From Bursaphelenchus xylophilus (taxonomy: Eukaryota > Nematoda > Chromadorea > Rhabditida > Aphelenchoididae): a DNA stretch of 64,000 bases. The notes beneath the pieces are model-generated. The model had not been told where the DNA came from and did not search any database. It saw only the letters and a list, made by a program, of their open reading frames with translations. Position numbers and translations under genes: made by a program. Numbering within the stretch: position 1 is the stretch's first letter; the number at the start of each line of letters is the position of its first letter. Location: NCBI GenBank assembly GCA_904066235.2, contig CAJFCV020000002.1, forward strand, positions 6,262,001-6,326,000, given 5' to 3'. Of the stretch, positions 55,480-64,000 are shown piece after piece.

Positions 55480-56209
55480 CTATTTCTTGTACTGGACAGT
55501 GTATTTCGGGAATTTGTGGCCAAACGAAGAGGTCAAATAGGCATCTAAAGACGAGAATAAAGTATTAATAAGGTGAAGTTTACATCAGGAAACTCACCGA
55601 ATCCCCTGAGGAAAAATATAAAAGAATCCCTGGCCATTTGGAAAGTTCTGATCTCTCTGGCCCTTATATAACTAGAAATCCCGAAGAGGACAGCCAGGGC
55701 ACTCGAACATAACATCTCCATACTCAGTGTCAACAGCACCTTTCTGGAACATATCACAAATAATAAAACAGCAGTTTGATTTAAACTACCTTGCACTTGG
55801 CTGAAGGAGCAGAACCTCATAAAAAACATCGATTAAGATGCCGGTCATCAAAACCATAATTTGGAACATAGCGATAGCCATACATGAGTAGCAGTGAACC
55901 AGAAGCAACCTTCTCGAATTGAAATGAAGCCCAAGAAAATGAATCCAAACACCAGATAGGAATAAAACTGATATTACAATACTGTACATGCCTAAAAAAA
56001 CCAGTAAGTCCATTAAAATTCGTACCAATATGATAGTTCTTGTTGACCAGATACCCTCCACAATAAATTCCCAGTGCCAAGAAAGCCACCACTTCCAGAA
56101 GACATACTCCATAAGATCTGAATCCTTTATTAAGTGTTGGAGACAACGGCTTGAAGACATTGGAGACATTGAAACGATATTTATTTGGATCAACCGCTGA
56201 GTTATTCAT
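55480..56209 (-). CDS. Four-TM membrane protein of unknown function
   Basis: Four exons encode about 200 residues, starting MNNSAVDPNKYRFNVSNVFK at 56209. Four hydrophobic segments are visible: VCLLEVVAFLALGIYCGGYL, VISVLFLSGVWIHFLGL, MAIAMFQIMVLMTGILIDVF and LSMEMLCSSALAVLFGIS. The C-terminus ends PKYTVQYKK, whose basic end could be a KKxx-like ER signal although the spacing is not exact. There is no signal peptide. All junctions are in phase. It starts 171 bp from the divergent TRIAP1 gene and ends about 210 bp before the secreted protein downstream on the same strand. The family is unknown; it has a tetraspan or LAPTM-like look only. Confidence 0.7.
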
Positions 56210-56380
56210 TTTTGTGCAAAATGATGATTTTTTTATACGGTAGTTTTTAATTCAGCGTAGTCTTTGCCGCCGCAAATGTTTTATTCCTGGGCGCAACTTG
56301 CCGCCCTAAAATTAATGTTTCCTTGCTAATCTTTGAAGACTCGAATTTGGACGTCTCAACGCATCTTGCATAAATGTGTA

Positions 56381-56695
56381 ATGAACAGTGAGAGGTATAT
56401 GCCAAGCATCTTTTCAGAGTGCAACAAATTAAAGGAAGGCTACGACAAGTGTTTTACCACTTTTTTCCAGCAATACGTGAACTCCGAATATCGACATCGA
56501 ACCTTGCAGAATCCTTGCAAGTATTTATTCAAACTATATAAGGACTGTGTCGAAGAGGTATGTATAATTTATTTATTATTATTCTTCTTATTGTAGGGGC
56601 TTAAAAGAGAAAAGCCATTTGAAATCGATCTCGAAGAGGTCAGAAAAGAAATTCTTAACACCAAAAACGATAATTTTGACAACAAGGAGAATTAA
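56381..56695 (+). CDS. TRIAP1: TRIAP1/Mdm35-like twin CX9C mitochondrial protein
   Basis: Two exons encode about 91 residues, starting MNSERYMPSIFSECNKLKEG. The twin CX9C motifs are CNKLKEGYDKC and CKYLFKLYKDC, and the spacing and sequence follow human TRIAP1 (CTDMKREYDQC, CTDLFKRYQQC). TRIAP1/Mdm35 partners PRELI-type proteins to carry phosphatidic acid across the mitochondrial intermembrane space; import would go through Mia40. The acidic C-terminus ends FDNKEN. Its TAA (56693-56695) is two bases before the MED10 ATG, with no room for a separate 3' UTR, so the pair should be transcribed together. Confidence 0.9.
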
Positions 56696-56697
56696 AG

Positions 56698-57520
56698 ATG
56701 GACTCTGGAAATTCGGAAGCACGTTTTCTCCCTCTGGAGAGTACTTTAGAGCAGTTTCAAGTAAGTCTGAACAATTTAGATAAAGTTCATTTATCAGGAA
56801 AATGCAAGACACATCGGAATTATCGTCAGTGATTTCACTCCAAAGAGTCAAGAAGTTCTAAACCAGAAGATTCATACTATGATTTCTGGGCTACAGGTGT
56901 GTTTTGTTTTTCTTATTGTTGTATTGCAAGCGTGAATGAAAGCGATTATGACCCACTGTCTGAAATAATCGATTAATTCAAGCGGCAGGATCGCTGGTCA
57001 AAGCGTTTATATGACCCTATAGGTCCAGAAGAGAGTTGACCGGTTAGAAAGTTTGATTCGTAGGTAAAAAGTCGAAATGGCTAGCCAAAGCGCTGGATTT
57101 TCCTTTTTAGAGTGGTTTTGAACGACCATTTGGATGATTCTTTTTTCCAATCCATCTTTGTTGATAAGATTTTTGTCTAAACACTTTTTTTCTGCTGGTA
57201 CGTCATAGTCGCTTGTGTTATGCGAACCTAATTTCTTTCAGGAACTCAATTCCTTGAAAAATAAGTATTCTGATATACGGGTCCCTCTTGAAGTGCTGGA
57301 CTCGTTGGATGAAGGAAAGAACCCTCAGATGTATACAGCCACCTGTCTAGAAAGGACGTTGCTGAAGAATAAGGAGGTGAATGGGAAGATCGAACTTTAT
57401 AGGAAGCTCCATGCCAAGTTATTGGAAGCTTTGGGTGAAGAAATGCCTGCAGAAACTCTTCTTTACAGACAGAACAGAAATTTAATTCCATCGAATTCAG
57501 AGCCTCCACGTGAGACGTAA
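56698..57520 (+). CDS. MED10: Mediator complex subunit 10
   Basis: Nuclear subunit of the Mediator middle module, linking transcription factors to RNA polymerase II. Three exons encode about 150 residues. Diagnostic stretches are ARHIGIIVSDFTPKSQEVLN (human has RQLGIIVSDFQPSSQAGLN), QKIHTMISGLQ, VPLEVLDSLDEGKNPQMYT and CLERTLLKNKEVNGKIE. The start is MDSGNSEARFLPLESTLEQF at 56698, 2 nt after the TRIAP1 stop. The second intron is about 340 nt, long for this window. The stop codon overlaps poly(A) signals (AATAAA at 57520 and 57524). The next gene, mL43, starts 101 bp on, after TTGTTAATAG|ATG, a spacing typical of nematode operons. Confidence 0.93.
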
Positions 57521-57621
57521 ATAAATAAATTTATTTTTGATTGCCATTACAGCTTCTTTAATGGTTGACATACCTGGTATTGAAAGTTTAATAACACCAT
57601 AATATTCTTAATTGTTAATAG

Positions 57622-58157
57622 ATGTCGGCAACTAAAATATGGAAGCCGATGAACCAGGGGACGGCTGGTTTAATTAAGTTTGTCCCCCATTTCCTCCAGC
57701 TGAAGATCGGATGGACTGCCGGCGCTCCCATAGCCGAGGGAGTAGAGCGATTTGTGGAAGAATGTTTGCCCGTGATAAGGTAAGAAAGAATTGGATTCAT
57801 CTTATTCGCAGACACAACAACCCGCATGTACAATACAGCCTTTACCGAACATCCACATTTTGTGATCCTTTCCTAATTGGAGTGTACAATTTTAATCGTC
57901 AAAGGAATCGAAGATTACAATGGAGGACTGTGGAACAAGTGCTGGCCCAGGTAGAAGAAATGGCCATTGGAGGTGACTTCAGGCCCGGAAGAAAACGTGG
58001 AGTCAATACACGACTGCCTCGAGGACTAGAAATCTGGGATTCTGAAACTAAAGGACACGATGTATTTGAAGTCTACAGCAAATGGAAAGCCGATCCGCCT
58101 CCCAAAGACGCCATCAAGAGTATCCAGCATCCTCATCTTGTTCATAAACCCCATTAA
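57622..58157 (+). CDS. MRPL43: Mitochondrial large-subunit ribosomal protein mL43 (L51/S25/CI-B8 fold)
   Basis: Two exons split by a 32-nt intron encode about 168 residues, starting MSATKIWKPMNQGTAGLIKF. The thioredoxin-like L51/S25/CI-B8 domain is suggested by GVERFVEECLPVIRRHNNPH, then VYNFNRQRNRRLQWRTVEQV. This fits MRPL43 (FVEREV, NPGVVIYV, YLNG, KSVEEI) better than MRPS25 or NDUFA2. A basic and acidic C-terminal extension ends HLVHKPH. A processed N-terminal targeting region is plausible. It follows MED10 by 101 bp on the same strand. Confidence 0.65.
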
Positions 58158-58659
58158 TGCTTGTTTTTTTTTGATTGTTAGGTTGTTATGTCATAAAGAC
58201 AATCTGAGTTTGATGTGGTACACGATACCTGTTAAAGTTAAGAAATGAGGCTTGTATGAATAAGGGGTGAGGCCACCTTGCAAGTGGCGGGCTTTGGGGT
58301 TCGTAAATGACTATTCCTTCGCCTGTGGGAGTTCCCTGGTCTCTTTGAGGCGATGTGTTCGCGTATCACAATGCTTAATATCCCGTAACTTCAACAATCT
58401 AATGATGATTGTGGGATTAAGCCTGAGGATTTCAAAACAGCGGGTTGACGTCTTTGAAGGATGCCTCCTTCTCTTCTGCTTACTCGTGATAAGGGCAGTC
58501 TTATCATTACAAAACAACCGGCACCTCTTGCGGCCGTTTAAATTTGTTTCCCAGGAAACCCGTTTTCATTTGCTTGCCATTCCGCTTTCTAATTACATTT
58601 ACATTCCTTCACGTACGTAATATATCACCTACAATCTATCTCAAGTCCTTCAGATAGCC
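58158..58659. other. Intergenic or 5' leader region
   Basis: About 500 bp lie between mL43 and the four-TM gene. No gene was recognised. TTCAAGTCCTTCAG|ATAGCC just before the next ATG is a good 3' splice site, so a leader intron or trans-splice acceptor lies here. Confidence 0.4.
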
Positions 58660-59287
58660 ATGAATATATATCGATTTGCATCTCTACCCACGGCTTTGAA
58701 GCCAGGAATTTTGATAACAATCCTTTTCACGATGATCTTAGTTGGAGCCGGGAAGACGAAAGAAGGGGCGTCGATAAGCGGAAGCTGGTTCTTCTGGCTT
58801 ACCATTATTCTGCAGTTTATCTTCATGGTCGTCGTATGTGTAGTGTTCATGTTTGAAGTTGAGAATCTTCTCACGATGGGAAGAGATGCCTGGCCTGTGC
58901 TGGTAAGACGACAACGTGGTTACTTGTCTAATACAGCAGCCATCCTGTACTCATATTCTTGTTTTAGGAAATTGGTTATTCTGGAGCGTTCTTCTGTGCT
59001 ACAGTAATCGATATGTTCATTGTTGGATCATGGAATAAGTCAGGCGTAGACGGGACATTCTTGGCGGCCGCGGTAAGTGTTTCTGCCAGTGTTGATCCAA
59101 ATTTTAGTTACCGAAGTAATGAAAAATTTTTCAGCTGTTTCTACTCCTTTTGGCGCTCTTACATGGCTTTGCAGGCTTTATGATGTTCCGGATTTGGAGG
59201 GGATTTGTACGATCCGGAGCCAGTCAGAACCCCACAACCCCCAATATTCAACCAGGAGACGTCGGGAATATGCATCCTGGGGTTTAA
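58660..59287 (+). CDS. MARVEL-like four-TM protein
   Basis: Three exons encode about 165 residues, starting MNIYRFASLPTALKPGILIT. Four hydrophobic segments fit a MARVEL-type topology: GILITILFTMILVGAG, FWLTIILQFIFMVVVCVVFM, GAFFCATVIDMFIVGS and LFLLLLALLHGFAGFMMF. Between the first two lies TKEGASISGSW. The tail is short and polar (QPGDVGNMHPGV). Proteins of this build (CMTM, plasmolipin, synaptophysin relatives) organise membrane rafts and vesicles. The family assignment is by topology and general look only. Its stop is 45 bp from the stop of the convergent RING gene. Confidence 0.6.
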
Positions 59288-59331
59288 TAATTTATATAAT
59301 ACATATTGTACAATGATCCTGAGGCAACATT

Positions 59332-60043
59332 TTACGTTATTGACATCAAGGCAGCAGTAAATAGTACTGTCACTCCCACCAACAAACACCACAACCATCT
59401 GATCAGTTTCTCTTGTTCAGCCATGGCTTTTCTTAACTCGAATTTCTCCTTTGTCAGCATTTCATTTTGCTTCTGGAGACGAGCGACCTAAAATTATTTC
59501 CATACACAACCCAATAATTCCCAGCATTTAGTTTCAAAGTCACGGGGAAACAGATTTTTCTTACAATCCTTTTGTGTAAAACAGATATCAAAATAGTATT
59601 AGCGACACTCCACTTACCGCAAATGCAAGACTATTCTTAGTGGACTTCTCCTCCACTTCTTCAGTTTTCTCATTCACCAAACACATTGAGTGTAATATCG
59701 ACTCAACCATATAATTCTTGGGATAAATCTTCCCTTTTATAAAAGGTTTCCTGCATATTGGGCAAGAACCCTAAAAAATATAATACTCTTAGGTTGCACT
59801 TACATCAACTCCCCTCTTCCTATTTATTTGCTTGAAACAATCGGAACAGAAAGTGTGACCACAAGGTAAAACGAGTGGAGCATCCGAGAAGACGTTGTAG
59901 CAGACGGGGCACGAGAGGAGGGAGGCATCAATCATCACCTCATTCTCTTCTTCTATCGGTTTTCTAAACTTCTAAAGAAAATCAAGATGTCTTTTACAAC
60001 TTACAATAACATTGTTCAAGAGACCTGTCAACTTTTCGAACAT
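59332..60043 (-). CDS. C3HC4 RING-finger protein with C-terminal membrane anchor
   Basis: Four exons encode about 165 residues, starting MFEKLTGLLNNVI. The RING ligands are CPVCYNVF, LPCGHTFCSDCFKQ and CPICRKPF, with all eight zinc ligands present, so E3 ubiquitin ligase activity is expected. A coiled-coil-like helix follows (VARLQKQNEMLTKEKFELRK), then one C-terminal TM segment, LWCLLVGVTVLFTAALMSIT, at the very end, giving a tail-anchored topology with the RING in the cytosol. ATG is directly preceded by TATTTTTTAG, a good splice acceptor. It is 130 bp downstream of bL20m on the same strand, so co-transcription is possible. Confidence 0.85.
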
Positions 60044-60173
60044 CTAAAAAATACCATCCGCCCGTGAAACCAATGAAATAAATAGATTGAGCTCAAATTA
60101 ACAAGTTGGAAAACTCAGCCCTTCATAAAAAAAACAATTTACCTAGTCTACAAATAAAAAACAACTTTAAGAA

Positions 60174-60851
60174 TTAGAATTCATCCACACGCAATTTTCT
60201 GGGTGTCTGGCTAAAGTCCTTCGCCGGTCCTTTCTGATAGTAAATGGATCTCGGTAGGGGGTCACCTAACCAATCTGGTCTGAATTCAACGTTCTGCAGA
60301 ACGTCATCATCCAAAACATCCCTTCCATCTTCTAACGACATTTTTCTGGTCAGGTTCACTATACTCTAAAAACACAAAAATAAATCAAAAAACAGAGAAA
60401 CGTACCTCGAATGTCCTTGGTTCATAAATGGCCAATTGTGCGAGACAGGTGTTATCTAACAGAATATGTGCTTGATCCAGCATGTTACGGAAATGCATAT
60501 ATTCAATACGATTAAGACCTAGTGCAGCATTTACCCGTTCCTCGGAATACTGAATTTCAAAGGTGAAAACAGGCTATTCAACTTACATATCTTTCAAATT
60601 TCTTTTCGTCCTTTTGCTGCATGCCCATGTAAATAAAGATCTTGTTGAGTTGTCGGCTCCCGGCTCTAACTGTGGTCCTTTTGGATGCGTATTGCCACTA
60701 AAAGTTGAGAATTTAATTCACGAGAACTTACAGCCACAAATCTTCGTAATCTTTCTCGTTTCATCCATAATGCTGGCTTGGGAATAACATGAAACGGGTG
60801 ATAAGAAGGATTAATAATGCGTCTAAGCTGACATACTGCCGATAACTGCAT
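60174..60851 (-). CDS. MRPL20: Mitochondrial ribosomal protein bL20m
   Basis: Large-subunit mitoribosomal protein that binds 23S-type rRNA. Four exons encode about 185 residues, starting MQLSAVCQLRRIINPSYHPF. The most diagnostic stretch is CLAQLAIYEPRTFESIVNLT, against human DLAIYEPKTFKSLAALA. Upstream, RTTVRAGSRQLNKIFIYMGM and RVNAALGLNRIEYMHFRNML fit the helical body (human WINRITAASQEHGLKYPAL). A C-terminal extension of about 45 residues (WLGDPLPRSIYYQKGPAKDF, ending LRVDEF) is not in bacterial L20. It is divergent from EBP2 across 251 bp. Confidence 0.85.
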
Positions 60852-61102
60852 AATGGCAGGAATTGCTTGCGCACCAGCAGACAACAAAAAAATATTTTTT
60901 TTCGAGAAAACTGTTTGATCGTATAAAATGTCTTTCTTGGTGTGCTTCGAAGCGAAAACATTTAAAAAAATACATAACATTTTATAAAAGGGTTCATGGA
61001 ATTGCAAATTGGCAGAGTGTGAAATTGGACTGTTCTAAAGATTAACACATTTATTTCGTTGTTTCTGAGTATTTTAGAAAATTTTTTATTTCAAATTTTC
61101 AG

Positions 61103-62753
61103 ATGGCCAAGAAGCGGATTTTGAGAAGGAAACGTCAGGATTCAGACTCTACGGAATCATACAAGTCGGAGGATTCGGATAAATTGGAGGCCGATGCACA
61201 ATTGGGCGCTGACTTTTCAGATGATGGCGACATTTCGGATAGTGAGGTAAGCAATATTGCAAGTCCCACAAGAATGGATTGGGTTTTTGAAACAGTCGAT
61301 TGAACATGATTTCACTGACAAGGGAAGTACCCGGAATGCGACGCTCAGATTTTCTTTAAACATTGCATACATGTCGGGAATAGGCCCCATATCAATTCCT
61401 AAAAGGCTTAGCTCCCGTTTTGCAGGCGGAACCAAGAAATTCACCGATCTTTACCGCCGGGAGAGTAAACGAAGCGCGGAAGGCGGCCAGAGAGAAAACC
61501 GCTTTTTTGGCCGTATCTTTGCCAGTTCCGTGCGGAAAAAAATAACTTTGTGTGGAAACAATGCCCTCAATTGCAGAAATGAAACTTTTCATACCAAGAT
61601 TCCGAACAGTGTCACATTTTTTCCAACTTTCAGTCTAAAAATGTCGGTCGTCTCGGCAAACGGGCTAACGCTCTCGCACATGTCTGAGAAAAAAAAATTC
61701 TAATTTGTGCCAAGTTGCATCAAGATCGGATTGTCGCACTTGGCTTACTTCCCCTGTGAGCTTGGAAAAATTTTCTGCTGGTATTTTGAACAGCGGGTCT
61801 CTGTACCTACATTTTTTGTTCCCAACGAGGCAGTATAATGATTTAATTTACATTGAGGCTATGGACATTCTTTTTAGTTACAAGTGGCTTTTCAAGAAGG
61901 CCTTTTAAGCGATGGACTTATTAAAATTGGTGGAAGTGAGAATGAAAAACGAGCTCCGATAAATAAAAAGGTAATTTTAATAATTTTGTGACGTCATTAA
62001 ACTTTCAGGACGATTTGAAACGAAAAGTCTTCCAAATAAAGAAGTCTCTGCCGTGGACTGGAACTTTGGATGTGGTATTTAATGAAGAGTTGTGCATCGA
62101 CGATGAGCAAAATGATTTGGAAAGAGAAGCTGTTATGTAAGTTGAAATCGTGTTGCATATATTTCGAATTATAGATACAAACAAGCTTTTGACGCGGTCC
62201 ACAAATCCATGCCAAAGCTTGAAGAAAGTGGAATCACAGTTTTTCGGCCTGACGATTACTTCGCTGAGATGTCCAAGTCAGATACTCATATGCAGAGAGT
62301 AAGGAGCTTTGAATTTCCCTATTATCTTTTAAATATTCTAGGTTCGTGAAAGGATTTTAGAAATCCAAAAGGACAAGGAGCGATCCGAGAATGCAAAAAG
62401 GCTTAGGGAAGAAAAGAAATTCGCCCAGAAGGCGCAGGCATCGGCGTTGCAACAAAAACAAGATAACAAGAGGAAGTTGGCGGAGGCTGTGAAGAAGCAT
62501 CGGAAGGGAATGAAGGCTCAGCTTGAGACTATGCTCAGTAATGCTTCGAATTTGCAAGATGAAGAGGTAACTTTTATTTTGAATATGTATATTGTTTTAG
62601 GAACACGAAAGGAAAGGAAAAAAGTTGAGCAGAGTTCAAAGGAACAAGAAGTTCGGATATGGTGGACAGAAGAAGCGAGCCAAGAAGAACACTTTGGACT
62701 CCCTCAATGAAGCCCGAAAGCCGAGGAAGGGTGGAATCAAGAAACGCCGTTAA
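61103..62753 (+). CDS. EBNA1BP2: rRNA-processing protein EBP2 (EBNA1-binding protein 2 family)
   Basis: Nucleolar factor for 60S subunit assembly. Six exons encode about 310 residues, starting MAKKRILRRKRQDSDSTESY, with an acidic N-terminus (GADFSDDGDISDSE). Conserved parts are VAFQEGLLSDGLIKIGG (human DAFSRGLLKPGLN), LKRKVFQIKKSLPWTGTLDV, the key FRPDDYFAEMSKSDTHMQRV (human RPTDYFAEMAKSDLQMQKI), a Lys/Glu-rich helix, and NKKFGYGGQKKRAKKNT (human NQKFGFGGKKKGSKWNT). The basic tail ends GGIKKRR. The first intron (61247-61879) is about 630 nt, far longer than the others. The gene is followed after 138 bp by a same-strand ZIP gene. Confidence 0.95.
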
Positions 62754-62891
62754 ATGATGGGATAAAAATTTTTGTTTTCATATTCTTGTTGATTTTATTG
62801 TTGGATAAATATCTCACCAAAGTTTTCTCTTTATATAATGGTCAGTTTCCTCTTCTATCGTTAAATGCAAAAAATAAATTGACCCGGTTAG

Positions 62892-64000
62892 ATGTACTTG
62901 AAGGTAGTATCGACTTGTATATCAGTCGTGGTGCTAGTTTTGTCATCCTTAGCGCCATATCTTGGTTTAAAAAGAAGATCCTCCGAGTAAGTTTGTTAGA
63001 TTTGGTCATTGTCCAATCTTAGGTACCTAAATTCTCCGTTGTCAGCCATACTTAATTGTTTTGGATGTGGAATCTTCTTGGCGACATGTTTTCTCGGATT
63101 GTTTCCTCATCTCCAAATGAACGAACGGACCATCAAAAAAAAATTGAACATTTCCATCGCCGTTTCTGATGAGAAGTCAGATTTCCGATCGATATTTTTG
63201 GATACAAATCTAGTTGTTTTATTTGGATTTTTGTTAATTGTAATCCTCGAACAACTTACAACGATATGTATGAACGAGGATGACTCTCGTCGGACGAATG
63301 GTGCCATGATTTCTCTATCCAAAAAGAGGACGGAAGTCGGTGATTCCCATCGTCAAGATAGCGAACCCTTGGTCAATCTAACAGACTCCGATTCGGATAA
63401 TGATGACTTTGGAAGGATCGAGTTCCGGACCGTGGAAGCGGAGAGTCATGACGCTCATGCCGGTCATTCCCACAATGTAATCCTTGCTAACAAGTCTACA
63501 ATGCACGTTGTTTTGCTCATATTTGCATTATCGATTCATTCCATTTTCGAAGGCATTGCCTTGGGGGCTCAGGTAATATTTTTTTACAGAAGAAAGCATA
63601 TTGTTTGAAAAAATATATTTAATACATTTGTTTTGTTCAGCAAACTAACGAAGACTTTGTGAAGTTCCTAATATCAGTGATGCTACATGAAGTTCTGTGT
63701 TCGTTTGCATTTGGAGTTAAGCTGGCTCAACAAAACGTATCTCGGAATATGGGATTTGCTTCAATTATATGCTTATCTATGTCCATTCCATCGGGAATAC
63801 TCTTGATGGGATGTGTAAGTTATCAAGTATGTACGTATGGTATGTTTTTAGCTCTCATTGTTTGAGCCAACAACAGCAGCGATCCTAAAATTTGTCCTGG
63901 AGGGTTTTGCCGCAGGCATCTTTATCTACGTGGCTTGCATTGAAATGCTGTCTCATGAATTGGCTGATGACAGGATCAAGTTGAAGAAGGCATTTTCTCT
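62892..64000 (+). CDS. ZIP-family metal transporter (SLC39A1-like), 3' end cut by window
   Basis: Plasma- or organelle-membrane zinc/iron importer of the ZIP family. The start MYLKVVSTCISVVVLVLSSL at 62892 splices in phase to LNCFGCGIFLATCFLGLFPH (human ZIP1-3 have NCFGGGVFLATC). The TM3-TM4 loop is long, acidic and His-bearing (ESHDAHAGHSHN). TM4 has HSIFEGIALGAQ, the metal-site signature. TM5 has HEVLCSFAFGVKL, where ZIP1-type proteins usually have HK. TM7 has VLEGFAAGIFIYVACIEML. The last part of TM8 lies beyond 64000. AATAAA (62873) is only 14 bp before the ATG and GGTTAG|ATG follows, so the EBP2 transcript end and the start of this gene nearly coincide. Confidence 0.92.

Overview
The window looks like a piece of a nematode genome. 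The coding half holds intron-rich, metazoan-type genes with very short introns (many 32-50 nt, mostly GT...TTTCAG). Same-strand genes are packed 2-140 bp apart in an operon-like way. Several proteins are typical of animals (Patched, C9orf72-like, MED10, TRIAP1, ZIP transporter). The species cannot be named from sequence alone, and no spliced-leader or ribosomal RNA gene was seen.

Layout. Positions 1-13344 are one uninterrupted satellite array: about 84 head-to-tail monomers of about 159 bp, with higher-order duplications of 2, 5, 7 and 8 monomers. It is cut by the left window edge. At 13345-14400 the array edge is followed by sequence rich in a TCCGCCG motif and by a 764-bp foldback element (13625-14388) whose inner arm ends look tRNA-derived. 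From 15.5 kb the window is gene-dense. On the minus strand: RNA polymerase I largest subunit (15534-22357), a C9orf72/ALFA-1-like DENN protein (25879-28387), a Patched receptor (33168-37970), a secreted EF-hand protein (43228-43933), two proteins of unknown function (53797-56209), a membrane-anchored RING protein (59332-60043) and mitochondrial ribosomal protein bL20m (60174-60851). On the plus strand: three small secreted or unknown proteins (22.6-25.8 kb); a helical protein, a CYP4-type P450 and thymidylate kinase in a tight row (28619-33022); an M1-peptidase pseudoenzyme (40606-43058); a large Pro/Gln/Ser-rich multi-zinc-finger protein (45949-52706); TRIAP1-MED10-mL43 (56381-58157); a MARVEL-like four-TM protein; and EBP2 followed by a ZIP transporter that runs off the right edge.

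Working together. There is no single pathway, but ribosome biogenesis and mitochondrial housekeeping recur (Pol I RPA1, EBP2, mL43, bL20m, TRIAP1). Compact same-strand clusters suggest polycistronic units, most strikingly TRIAP1-MED10, where the stop and the next ATG are 2 nt apart. Two non-autonomous inverted-repeat elements are visible outside the satellite edge: a 228-bp element inside an RPA1 intron and a 491-bp element at 53260-53750 with a perfect 8-bp target duplication.

Gene models were spliced by hand from reading frames and GT/AG signals. CDS spans given run from start to stop and include introns.
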